Below, in pieces: positions 37,516-45,233 of a stretch of 64,000 bases of DNA. Positions within the stretch are counted from its first letter, which is position 1. The number at the start of each line of letters is the position of its first letter. Source of the stretch: Dietzia timorensis (GTDB lineage: Bacteria; Actinomycetota; Actinomycetes; Mycobacteriales; Mycobacteriaceae). The stretch is from the NCBI RefSeq assembly GCF_001659785.1, contig NZ_CP015961.1:1488001-1552000 (forward strand), given 5' to 3'. The notes below the pieces were generated by a model. That model was not told where the DNA came from and searched no databases. It saw nothing but the letters and a program-made list of their open reading frames with translations. The position numbers and the translations under genes are program-made.

Positions 37516-37738
37516 GCTCCCTGGCTTTCTTGAAAGTGTTCCATTTGGCGCCCTCCTTCACGGCGAAGAACGCGATGAAGTTGTGAGATGTGTCTCATAG
37601 GGGCTAACGTCTTAGAAGCTTAGAAGAGAAGTTTTCAATTTCCAAGCTGATTTGTGATCTACCCCTCATGAAAATTTTCTGCACTGAGTTTTTGGTGCTC
37701 AAGTGCGTTGTTCTCGGATGAAAAAGTAGGGACCAAGA

Positions 37739-39292
37739 TTGACAAGCTTAAAACGAAGTAAGTCTGCGCTTTGTGTCGCCACCGCGGCTGCGGTGCTTAC
37801 TGGAACTGTCGTGGGTGCGGCCCCGTCCGTCGCCGAGAGCCCAACCTCCGAAAATACGGTGGCGTCGACAACCATCCAACGCTCTTGCGTGCACCACAAG
37901 TTTTCATTCCTCAGCGCAGGGCCGTATTCGGTGGTGTCGCCAGAGACGATTGAGGTGTCGCGTCCCGAACAAGTCAGGCCCAATGAGGTATTTGAGGTCG
38001 TCATAACTCCTGGGAGTTTGAAAACGGGTGCCGCGAATGCGGGTCGCCAAAGCTACGACATTGCGTTGCCGACGAACGCAACTCTTGTCAGCGCGCAGGT
38101 CCTCGGAGTCGGCGAGAACTTCCGGTCTTCGCCGGCGCCAGTTCTCACACGCGTCGACGCGAATCGAAAGGCGAGCCAGTCTGGGAACTTTCTTCGCCTG
38201 TGGGGCGGCCAGTCGGCCGGTCCCGGCGACTCCGGGTCAACGTCAACGAGTACCAGCAGCGGTGTCTGGAATGCGGGTCTTGTGGCAGATGCGAATACAA
38301 CCTATCGCTTTCCGCCTGTGTCTCTGCGATTACGTGCGCCGGCAAGCGGTGATCAATCAATCTCGTATGGGTTGCCAGGAAGTGGTCAGGGTGGAAGCGA
38401 GACCGTTGCTTCGAGGAACTCCTTGACGTTCGCGGAGCAATACGCGGTTACAACCACGCTGGTCTACTGCGGAGCGAGCACCAACGCTTCGTCACTGGCG
38501 CAGACTCAAGTGCTCAGTGGAGCGCCATGGAAGGCAAATTCTTCGACGGAAATCACGTCGATCCCGGAACAGGTCGAATCGACCAAGCCGTTCACTGTTT
38601 CCGCGCGCGTCACAGCTCCAGACGCGACGCCGAGCCAATTCGCCGGAACCCAGGTCGAGTTCACGACTCAAGACGGTACGTCCCTGGGGAGTGCTGCCGT
38701 CGATCCTTCAGGGGTGGCTTCGCGTTCGGTCACTTTGCCGTCTCTTCATCCAGGGCAGAATTCCACGGTTCATCAGATTTCCGCCGCCTTTACCGGGAAT
38801 GAGGTTATTGAATCCGGGACGTCCCCGGCCCGCACTGTAGAAGTGGTCGAAAAGATCTGGATTCAAGCGCAGCGCTCACCGTCAATCAACGTTGTCGAAA
38901 CCGCGGAAGGCGCGAACAAGAAGGTGTCGATATCGTCGACGGTGTCCGGAGGGAACCTACCATCGGACCTGAGGGTTCAGCTCTATAGAAACGGAGAGCC
39001 CTTTGGCGAGTCCAAGCCAGCCTCCGGAGCGTTGAACTGGACGGATACGGTTGTCCAAGACAAGAACGATTCTTTCGCCGTGTACCAGGTAAAGATCGTG
39101 GAACTCTTTGAAGGCGACCATCGATACTTCGGACAATCGGCCGAGCGTCCAGTTCTCGTGCTCGGATCCGATCCGGAAACCGATCTCGTTCCGGGATACG
39201 TGTGGACCAGCGCCGAACTGATAAATCAGGCCTTCCTCGATCCGTTCGGATTCTGGCGCGCAATGCAATCAGGCTCGATAAGCGGTAGCTGA
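37739..39292 (+). CDS. Exported Ig-like surface protein
   Basis: 517 residues from a TTG start at 37739 behind AGGGA; an ATG just upstream (37,718) runs into TAG after two codons. The signal peptide (about 10-33) ends APSVAES. The N-terminal domain (about 45-240) has a Cys at each end (RSCVHHK and VYCGAST) and a Ser/Thr/Gly loop. Then come an Ig-like beta domain (about 258-362, PEQVESTKPFTVSARV) and a C-terminal domain. The layout resembles Ig-like-domain repeat proteins of Rhodococcus and Gordonia, whose function is unknown. It has no sortase motif and no terminal membrane helix. Confidence 0.8.
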   Translation: MTSLKRSKSALCVATAAAVLTGTVVGAAPSVAESPTSENTVASTTIQRSCVHHKFSFLSAGPYSVVSPETIEVSRPEQVRPNEVFEVVITPGSLKTGAANAGRQSYDIALPTNATLVSAQVLGVGENFRSSPAPVLTRVDANRKASQSGNFLRLWGGQSAGPGDSGSTSTSTSSGVWNAGLVADANTTYRFPPVSLRLRAPASGDQSISYGLPGSGQGGSETVASRNSLTFAEQYAVTTTLVYCGASTNASSLAQTQVLSGAPWKANSSTEITSIPEQVESTKPFTVSARVTAPDATPSQFAGTQVEFTTQDGTSLGSAAVDPSGVASRSVTLPSLHPGQNSTVHQISAAFTGNEVIESGTSPARTVEVVEKIWIQAQRSPSINVVETAEGANKKVSISSTVSGGNLPSDLRVQLYRNGEPFGESKPASGALNWTDTVVQDKNDSFAVYQVKIVELFEGDHRYFGQSAERPVLVLGSDPETDLVPGYVWTSAELINQAFLDPFGFWRAMQSGSISGS

Positions 39293-39429
39293 CGTCAGCC
39301 TAAACCTTCGACGAAGAGCCAGGTTCTCGCAAGCAACGAACGCATGTGGAGGCTCCTCCGAACCGAGACGGACCGGCGACTGTCCGCGTCTCGATTATCG
39401 TTAACTGCGCAGCGTGAACGATACTGCCT

Positions 39430-40098
39430 GTGATGGACGCACAGCGAGATTCCGGCCCTTTGCTCACGCTTCGGCGCGGTGCACCTGCGCTCGGCGAGTA
39501 CGAGGAGAAGCGCAGCAAGTTCGTGTGCCTGCTGGAGCGCGTGGACGACGAAGAAGCTGCCAGGGCCGTGGTTGCCGCGCAACGCAAGGCGTACCCGGAT
39601 GCGCGGCATCATTGCTCCGCCTTCGTGATCGACCAGATCGACACAACGCCGATCGTTCGGTCCTCCGACGACGGCGAACCGTCCGGTACTGCCGGCACGC
39701 CGATGCTCGATCAACTCCAGGGCGCGGGACTGTCCGACGTCGTCGCCGTGGTGGTGCGCTGGTTCGGCGGAACGAAACTTGGCACCGGGGGATTGGTGCG
39801 CGCCTACGGCAACGCAGTCTCAGAGGCAATCGACGCGGCTCGTGAAAATGGCCTCATGCAGGTGGTGACGACTCAGTGCTGGAATGCGCAGGTCGGACAC
39901 GAAATCGCGGGGCGTTTCGAAGCGGATATCAGGGCGATGGACGTCGAAGTGCTGGACGTCGACTACGGCGCGAAGGTGACGATACGGATAGCGACCGACG
40001 AAATCGGTCCGGCAGGCGCGCTCTTGGCGGCACTCACATCCGGGGGCGCAGAGTGGCAACCGGACGGGGTGGTGCGTATGGAACGGCCGGTATCCTAG
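39430..40098 (+). CDS. YigZ/IMPACT-family protein
   Basis: 222 residues. The conserved core is intact: EKRSKFVC at about 25-32, HHCSAFVI near 61, DDGEPSGTAGTPML near 80-93, VVVRWFGGTKLGTGGLVRAYG near 104 (quoted to its end), and a C-terminal ferredoxin-like domain (VTIRIATDEIG). The fold occurs in the translation regulator IMPACT; bacterial members have no settled function. Start GTG 39430 or ATG 39433. It is followed five bases on by a small membrane protein gene. Confidence 0.88.
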   Translation: MMDAQRDSGPLLTLRRGAPALGEYEEKRSKFVCLLERVDDEEAARAVVAAQRKAYPDARHHCSAFVIDQIDTTPIVRSSDDGEPSGTAGTPMLDQLQGAGLSDVVAVVVRWFGGTKLGTGGLVRAYGNAVSEAIDAARENGLMQVVTTQCWNAQVGHEIAGRFEADIRAMDVEVLDVDYGAKVTIRIATDEIGPAGALLAALTSGGAEWQPDGVVRMERPVS

Positions 40099-40103
40099 GC
40101 CCC

Positions 40104-40343
40104 ATGTCGATGCAGCCCTATAACCAGAATCCAATCGAGCGCCGCAAGAACGAAGTTCGGAAGAATGCGCGATCGGCCGCCGTGTGCGTCGGTGGTGGTG
40201 TCGTGGTTGGGGGCGCACTCGCGTTGCTATTGACCAGTTGGTTTTGGTTGATTTTGGGTCTGGTCGTCGCAGTTGGCGGTGGCACATATTACTGGTCCAA
40301 GGTGCGCAAGGGGATCGATCCCGGAAACGGAGTAGGCAACTGA
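40104..40343 (+). CDS. Small two-helix membrane protein
   Basis: 79 residues from ATG 40104. A basic N-terminus (RRKNEVRKNARS) precedes two hydrophobic helices (about 25-43 and 46-63), then YYWSKVRKG. It lies between the YigZ-like and S4 genes and its stop overlaps the start of the S4 gene. Function unknown. Confidence 0.72.
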   Translation: MSMQPYNQNPIERRKNEVRKNARSAAVCVGGGVVVGGALALLLTSWFWLILGLVVAVGGGTYYWSKVRKGIDPGNGVGN

Positions 40344-40726
40344 GTTCGGCAAAGTCCCCGTCCGGACGGATCGACGCCTGGACATGGGCGGTGAGGCTGT
40401 TTCCCTCGCGAACCAAAGCGGCTGCGGCGTGCCGCGCCGGCCATGTGAAGGTCGATGGGGAATCGGTACCGCCGTCACATAAGGTGACGCCCGGTATGCA
40501 TGTGCGCATCACCGGGCCCGGCGGACGTGTACGGATTGTTGAGATCGTCCGGGTCATCTCCAAACGGGTAGGGGCTCCCGAAGCGGTCAAATGTTATCTC
40601 GACCATTCGCCGCCACCGCCGCCGAAGGAAGTGCTTGCCTCGATTCCGACGCGCGAGCGTGGCGCAGGCCGGCCGACCAAGAAGGACCGGCGGGAGATAG
40701 ACCGACTTCGCGGACGCGCGGACTAG
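40340..40726 (+). CDS. S4-domain RNA-binding protein (Hsp15-like), probable CTG start
   Basis: 128 residues. The S4 domain begins RIDAWTWAVRLFPSRTKAAA and continues AGHVKVDGESV, typical of Hsp15/YlmH-like ribosome-associated RNA-binding proteins. The C-terminus is basic with ERGAGRPTKKDRREIDRL. The conserved start of the domain leaves room for only about nine residues upstream. In that space there is no ATG, GTG or TTG, but CTG 40340 overlaps the preceding stop as CTGA and has CGGAG seven bases before it. In-frame TTG codons near 40,236 would put 30 unrelated residues in front. Confidence 0.82.
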   Translation: MSSAKSPSGRIDAWTWAVRLFPSRTKAAAACRAGHVKVDGESVPPSHKVTPGMHVRITGPGGRVRIVEIVRVISKRVGAPEAVKCYLDHSPPPPPKEVLASIPTRERGAGRPTKKDRREIDRLRGRAD

Positions 40727-41247
40727 GACTGGACGCCAGCCCCGGGAATACATTCGGTGAGGACATCGACGACGAAACCGCTATGGACACTGCTGGACAC
40801 GCGTAGCGCATCGCCAGCATTGTTGTAGTAGGCGACGCGGTTCTGGTCCTCGCGATCCGGGACCTCATCCGGAACCCGGTAACCGTAGCCCTCGGCAATT
40901 GAACCGACGGCCTCCATCCACTGTTGCCATTCGTCGTGATCCGGAAAGTGCAAAGTCCGGAGCGCAGGGCTTTGGAAAGCTACGTCGTCCATGCTGTTTT
41001 CCTGATTGCACGAAATCCCGTCGTTGTAGTCGTCGCGTTCCTGCCATTCGATGCCGGGCGCGATGTCCGAGATCGACCCTTCGATCTCCTCCAGCATGGC
41101 GAGCATGTCCTGTTCGACCTGGTCCTGCTGCCGGAGCGGGGCCGTCGGCGGGGCGATGGGATCCGGCGCTGGCTGCTCGTCCGACTCCCCAGAACACCCC
41201 GCGCACAGTAGCGCGGCGGTCAGGGCAAATACGTAGGTACGTCGCAT
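40723..41247 (-). CDS. Small lipoprotein
   Basis: 174 residues from ATG 41247. The signal peptide is short and ends LLCAGC with Cys 18. After a Pro-rich linker an alpha/beta domain follows (DMLAMLEEIEGSISDI, a WQERDDYNDG motif, and two more cysteines: ISCNQE and TECIPG), so one disulphide is likely. It resembles small mycobacterial lipoproteins (LppA/LpqN-like in size) but no family is certain. It is divergent from the kinase gene across 99 bases and could share control with it. Confidence 0.75.
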   Translation of the reverse strand: MRRTYVFALTAALLCAGCSGESDEQPAPDPIAPPTAPLRQQDQVEQDMLAMLEEIEGSISDIAPGIEWQERDDYNDGISCNQENSMDDVAFQSPALRTLHFPDHDEWQQWMEAVGSIAEGYGYRVPDEVPDREDQNRVAYYNNAGDALRVSSSVHSGFVVDVLTECIPGAGVQS

Positions 41248-41346
41248 ATGCGTTCTTCGGTAAACCTTCCGGACTCCGACGTCATACGCCGGTGATGGTA
41301 CCCAGGTGCGATGTGCTCCCTTGCCGCTTTGCCTAGAGTTGAGCTG

Positions 41347-42549
41347 ATGACCACCGGGAATGAGCTGTCGATAACGACGTGGCCGCAGGCGCGTATCTCG
41401 CCGCCGTGGCGAGACCGCGGTACGTGGGTGCAACTCGTTGTGCAGCTGATCTTGTTCGGTGCCGGGATAAGTGTGGATTTCGGCGTGAACTTCGCGGATG
41501 ACTCACTATGGAGCGACGTCCTGCGAAACATTGGGTATGTTCTCGTTTTCGTCGCCCTTATCGTCCAGCGGTACAGCGCTCGACGTGGCATTCCGATCAC
41601 CGCGGTGGGTTTGGTGCTCGTCGGGATCTCGGGTACCGGGACGATGCTTCTCGCCTATGGGATCGTGGTTTACGAGGCGTGGTATATCAGCGCCTACCAG
41701 CGCCGCTTTCGGATTTGGCTGGCACTGCTCGCGGGCGGTTCGCTCGCGTCGATCGCGATGTTCGTCGTGAGGTACCCGAACGGGGTGGAGACGCTGGACG
41801 CCTGGCCGCAGATGGCGGGCATGTCGGCTCTCGCGCTGGTGTCCATCGCCCTCGGCTGGCAGCTCGGGCTCGGGACGCGGCGACGCGTGCGGGACGTGTC
41901 CGAGCTCGCTGCGAGGGCAGAGCTCGCCGCGCTGGCCGAGCGCACGCGTATCGCGCGTGAGATGCACGACATCATCGCCCACTCGTTGACGGCGATCATC
42001 GCGCAGTCCGATGGCGGCCGGTATGCGGCCCGCAAGGACCCGGCGCAGGCGGTCACAGCGCTGGAGACCATTGGCGGAACCGGGCGGGAGGCACTTGTGC
42101 AGATGCGCCAGCTCTTGTCCGTCCTCCGCGAGGACGACTCGCGCGCTTTGGACGTAGCGCCGGGTCTGACAGGCATTCCATCGCTGGTGGCGAGCGCCGA
42201 ACGTGACGGGCTGCGCGTCGACTTCCGCCAACAGGGCGAGCCGCGAGCGGTGGGAGAGTCGGCAGGTCTTGCGATCTACCGAATCGTGCAGGAAGGTCTG
42301 ACCAACATCCTCAAACACGCCGGTCGAACCGATGCGCTTGTCGTCTTCGAGTGGCATGCGCGAGAGATGGAGATCAGGATCGACAATGCGCCGGGGGATG
42401 GGCTCGTCGATAGCGCCGAGATCGACGGCGATGGCCGAGGACTCAGCGGGATCGCCGAACGCGCGCGCGTGCTCGGAGGATCGGCAAGCTGGGGAGAATC
42501 GCAAGAATATCGAGGGGGATTCACTGTGAAGGTGAGGTTGGCGATATGA
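41347..42549 (+). CDS. Sensor histidine kinase, DesK/NarL-system type
   Basis: 400 residues from ATG 41347. Five hydrophobic segments (about 28-48, 58-76, 86-110, 122-142, 156-175) form a membrane sensor with little external sequence. The HisKA_3 domain has the phospho-acceptor H207 in REMHDIIAHSL. The ATPase domain keeps the N box RIVQEGLTNILKHA and the G box GRGLSGIAERARVLGG. The stop overlaps the regulator gene (ATGA). The few exposed residues suggest membrane-intrinsic sensing, as for antibiotic or lipid stress; the signal is unknown. Confidence 0.92.
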   Translation: MTTGNELSITTWPQARISPPWRDRGTWVQLVVQLILFGAGISVDFGVNFADDSLWSDVLRNIGYVLVFVALIVQRYSARRGIPITAVGLVLVGISGTGTMLLAYGIVVYEAWYISAYQRRFRIWLALLAGGSLASIAMFVVRYPNGVETLDAWPQMAGMSALALVSIALGWQLGLGTRRRVRDVSELAARAELAALAERTRIAREMHDIIAHSLTAIIAQSDGGRYAARKDPAQAVTALETIGGTGREALVQMRQLLSVLREDDSRALDVAPGLTGIPSLVASAERDGLRVDFRQQGEPRAVGESAGLAIYRIVQEGLTNILKHAGRTDALVVFEWHAREMEIRIDNAPGDGLVDSAEIDGDGRGLSGIAERARVLGGSASWGESQEYRGGFTVKVRLAI

Positions 42550-43307
42550 GTGGTGAGACCATAACCGTCGGGCTCGCGGACGACCAGATTCTCGTGCGCG
42601 CAGGCTTCGCAATGGTTCTCGACTCGCAAGAGGACATCGAGGTGTGTTGGCAGGCGGCAAACGGTCGCGAGGCCGTGGACGCCGCTCGATCAACGCCCTG
42701 CGACGTCATCCTGATGGATATTCAGATGCCCGAGCTCAACGGCATCGATGCAACGAAGGCGCTCGTCGACGAAGGGGTGTCCGCGCGAATCGTCGTGCTC
42801 ACCACCTTCGATAACGACGAATACGTTATCGGTGCGATCGCGGCGGGTGCGAGCGGTTTCCTGCTCAAGGACACCGACCCCGAGGAACTCATCGACGCGG
42901 TGCGCACAGTCGGTGAATCGGCTGCGGTGGTGTCGCCGAAGGCCACCGCTCGTCTGCTCCGGCAGATCCGGGAAGGAATACCCGGGGATGGGCAGAGGGG
43001 AGCCGTCGACGAAGAGCCGCGGGATTCGACGCCCGAGGCGGCAGGCTCTACAAACGAAGTGGAGTCTGTGGAAGTGCGCTTGCCGAACTTGCCCGACCCT
43101 CTCACCGCGCGCGAGGTGGAAATCCTCCGGCTCATCGCCATGGGGCGCTCGAATACCGAGATCGCCGACGAACTCTTCCTGTCTCTCTCGACCGTGAAGA
43201 CCCACGTCGGAAGAGTGCTGGCAAAGACGGACTCTCGTGATCGAGTGCACCTCGTGTTGTGGGCTTTCCGACACGGCGTGGTCGATTCCGACGGCATGCT
43301 CTCGTAG
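42546..43307 (+). CDS. Response regulator, LuxR/NarL type
   Basis: 253 residues. Receiver domain 1-125 with acidic pair D12-D13 and phospho-acceptor D58 (VILMDIQMPELNG), and the conserved Lys in FLLKDTDPEEL. The C-terminal LuxR helix-turn-helix (from about 184, LTAREVEILRLIAMGRSNTE) binds DNA. An unusually long 50-residue linker rich in Glu and Gly joins them. Coupled to the kinase by a 4-base overlap; the ABC genes 136 bases downstream are the likely targets. Confidence 0.93.
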   Translation: MSGETITVGLADDQILVRAGFAMVLDSQEDIEVCWQAANGREAVDAARSTPCDVILMDIQMPELNGIDATKALVDEGVSARIVVLTTFDNDEYVIGAIAAGASGFLLKDTDPEELIDAVRTVGESAAVVSPKATARLLRQIREGIPGDGQRGAVDEEPRDSTPEAAGSTNEVESVEVRLPNLPDPLTAREVEILRLIAMGRSNTEIADELFLSLSTVKTHVGRVLAKTDSRDRVHLVLWAFRHGVVDSDGMLS

Positions 43308-43442
43308 CGGCGACTCGTACCCAGGTGCCATACGCGCTCGAAGTCCGACCGCTGAGTAGTCCTCGGGGAGGGGGTTTTCTCAGTGAGAAGATGGCCCCGC
43401 AGGTTGATGTGTGAGGCGTCTCCTTCGACGAAGGTAGAGGCC

Positions 43443-44387
43443 ATGATCACAGTCGAACGCCTCAGCAAGGCATATGGAAGCAAGAAGGCCATCAACGAAC
43501 TGACGTTCACCGTTCCTGACGCCACGGTGACGGGATTCCTCGGCCCGAATGGTTCGGGCAAGTCGACATCGATGCGCTGCATTCTGGGTCTCGACAAACC
43601 GACGTCTGGGCGCGCGCTTTTCGACGGGACGCCGTTTGCCGACATCGCGGACAAGAGCGCCGTCGCGGGATCGCTCCTTGATGCCGCGTGGTTCACCCCG
43701 GAGCGCAGCGGCCGAGGGCATTTGCGGGCACTAGCGGCGGGTGCTGGACTTCCCGCCGGTCGAGTTGATGACTGCCTCGAACTCGTCGGCCTCACCGATG
43801 CGGCAGGAAAGCGGGTAAAGGGATACTCGCTCGGTATGAAACAACGTCTCGGGATCGCAGCTGCACTGCTCGGGAACCCACGTCATCTCATTCTCGACGA
43901 GCCTGTTAACGGTCTCGACCCCGAGGGCGTGAGCTGGATGCGGCAGACGATTCGGCGCCTCGCCGATGACGGCTGCGCCGTTCTTGTCTCGTCTCATCTG
44001 CTCAGCGAAATGCAGCAAACCGCCGACCGCCTCGTTGTCATCGGTAAAGGCGAGATGATCGGCGAATACGGGTTGGATGAGTTTCTCTCCGGTGGCGCCA
44101 GCATCGTCGTCGCCAGTGAGAACAATGCAGTCGTTGCGCAGAAGTTGCACTCCATGGGTGTAGAGGTGACGGGAAATGCCGATCTGCTTCGGGCGGAAGT
44201 TCCGGCTGAATCCGACGAAAGTGAACTTCGACGAGTAATCGCGCACACGTGCTTGCGCGAAAACATCGCCGTCACCCATCTGTCGACCGAAACCCAGAAC
44301 CTCGAGCAGCGATTCCTCGCCGCGACGGCAGCGAGCCAGGAATACCGCAGCGCCGAGTCCACACGCGTCCACGAAGGAGCCCTGTAA
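43443..44387 (+). CDS. ABC transporter ATPase, ABC-2 exporter
   Basis: 314 residues from ATG 43443. Walker A GPNGSGKST at 34-42, signature YSLGMKQRL, Walker B HLILDEPVNGLDPEG, and the switch His in SSHLLSEM. The C-terminal extension is of the kind found in bacitracin/lantibiotic-type exporters. The stop and the permease start share a base (TAATG). Likely a self-protection or lipid exporter controlled by the adjacent two-component system. Confidence 0.92.
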   Translation: MITVERLSKAYGSKKAINELTFTVPDATVTGFLGPNGSGKSTSMRCILGLDKPTSGRALFDGTPFADIADKSAVAGSLLDAAWFTPERSGRGHLRALAAGAGLPAGRVDDCLELVGLTDAAGKRVKGYSLGMKQRLGIAAALLGNPRHLILDEPVNGLDPEGVSWMRQTIRRLADDGCAVLVSSHLLSEMQQTADRLVVIGKGEMIGEYGLDEFLSGGASIVVASENNAVVAQKLHSMGVEVTGNADLLRAEVPAESDESELRRVIAHTCLRENIAVTHLSTETQNLEQRFLAATAASQEYRSAESTRVHEGAL

Positions 44388-45106
44388 TGCTCAACGCACT
44401 ACGATCGGAAGTCATCAAGCAAGCCACTCTGCGCAGCACGGCGGTCTACTTCGTATTGCTGATCGGCAGCCTTTTCGGTCCCATCGTCCTGCTCGGACTA
44501 CTCGACGCCGACCAGTTTCGCCTCGGCGAACCCCAGCCCTGGGACATGCTCCTCGACGGGTTCCTCATTTTCGCCGCCATCGCAGTCGCGTTCACAGCGT
44601 CGAGAACCACCTCGGACATCAAGAACCACATGACGGCGCAGTCGTTTGTCACCCAGCCCGGCCGCTGGCAGTCGCTCTGTGCGAAGTTCGTGGTGCTTGT
44701 CGGTTTCGTCGCCGTGTCCTTTGCGGTGGGTGCGTTCCTGATCGTCGTCGCGGTCATGGCCTTCGGTGGAAGCGTTTCCGGAGAGAACCTCGCACCCCTT
44801 TTCGCGGCATTGGCGATGGGGGTCAGCGTGGCCGCGGTCGGCGTCGGATTCGGGGCACTTGTTCGGAACTCGATCGTCGCTGTGGCGCTACCGTTGGTCT
44901 GGTTGCTCATCGGAGAGACTCTCGTTCAAGCCGCTTCGGCCCAATATTCGGTACTCGAGCCGGCAGGCAAGGCCCTTCTCACACAGAACTATGTGAATCT
45001 CGGAGGGCAGGAGTCGGTTGGTCTCGCGCTCGCCGTGTTCGCCGCGTGGATCGCGGCATTTGCAGTTGCCGGCTTCGCCTCCAACCAGCTACGGGATGTG
45101 CGCTAA
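44387..45106 (+). CDS. ABC-2 type permease
   Basis: 239 residues, six hydrophobic segments, no enzyme motif. The start MLNALRSEVIKQATLRST resembles permeases of the ABC-2 bacitracin-resistance family, whose N-terminal helix interacts with the ATPase. It forms the membrane part of the exporter with the preceding gene. Substrate unknown. Confidence 0.85.
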   Translation: MLNALRSEVIKQATLRSTAVYFVLLIGSLFGPIVLLGLLDADQFRLGEPQPWDMLLDGFLIFAAIAVAFTASRTTSDIKNHMTAQSFVTQPGRWQSLCAKFVVLVGFVAVSFAVGAFLIVVAVMAFGGSVSGENLAPLFAALAMGVSVAAVGVGFGALVRNSIVAVALPLVWLLIGETLVQAASAQYSVLEPAGKALLTQNYVNLGGQESVGLALAVFAAWIAAFAVAGFASNQLRDVR

Positions 45107-45233
45107 TCAGCTGTGCACGAGGACGATCACCGGGTGATCGGCGGGAAGAGACGCGCCGAGATACCCGGTGATTGTCGCGTTGGAGTCCGCGGCGTCGCCA
45201 GTGGACAAAGCGACTGAGCGCCCCGCGGCCGAC

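Noticed and set aside
45125-45141. 17-base palindrome CGATCACC-G-GGTGATCG
   Set aside because: Loop of one base and no T-run, so not a terminator; it is mentioned only as part of the possible relic.
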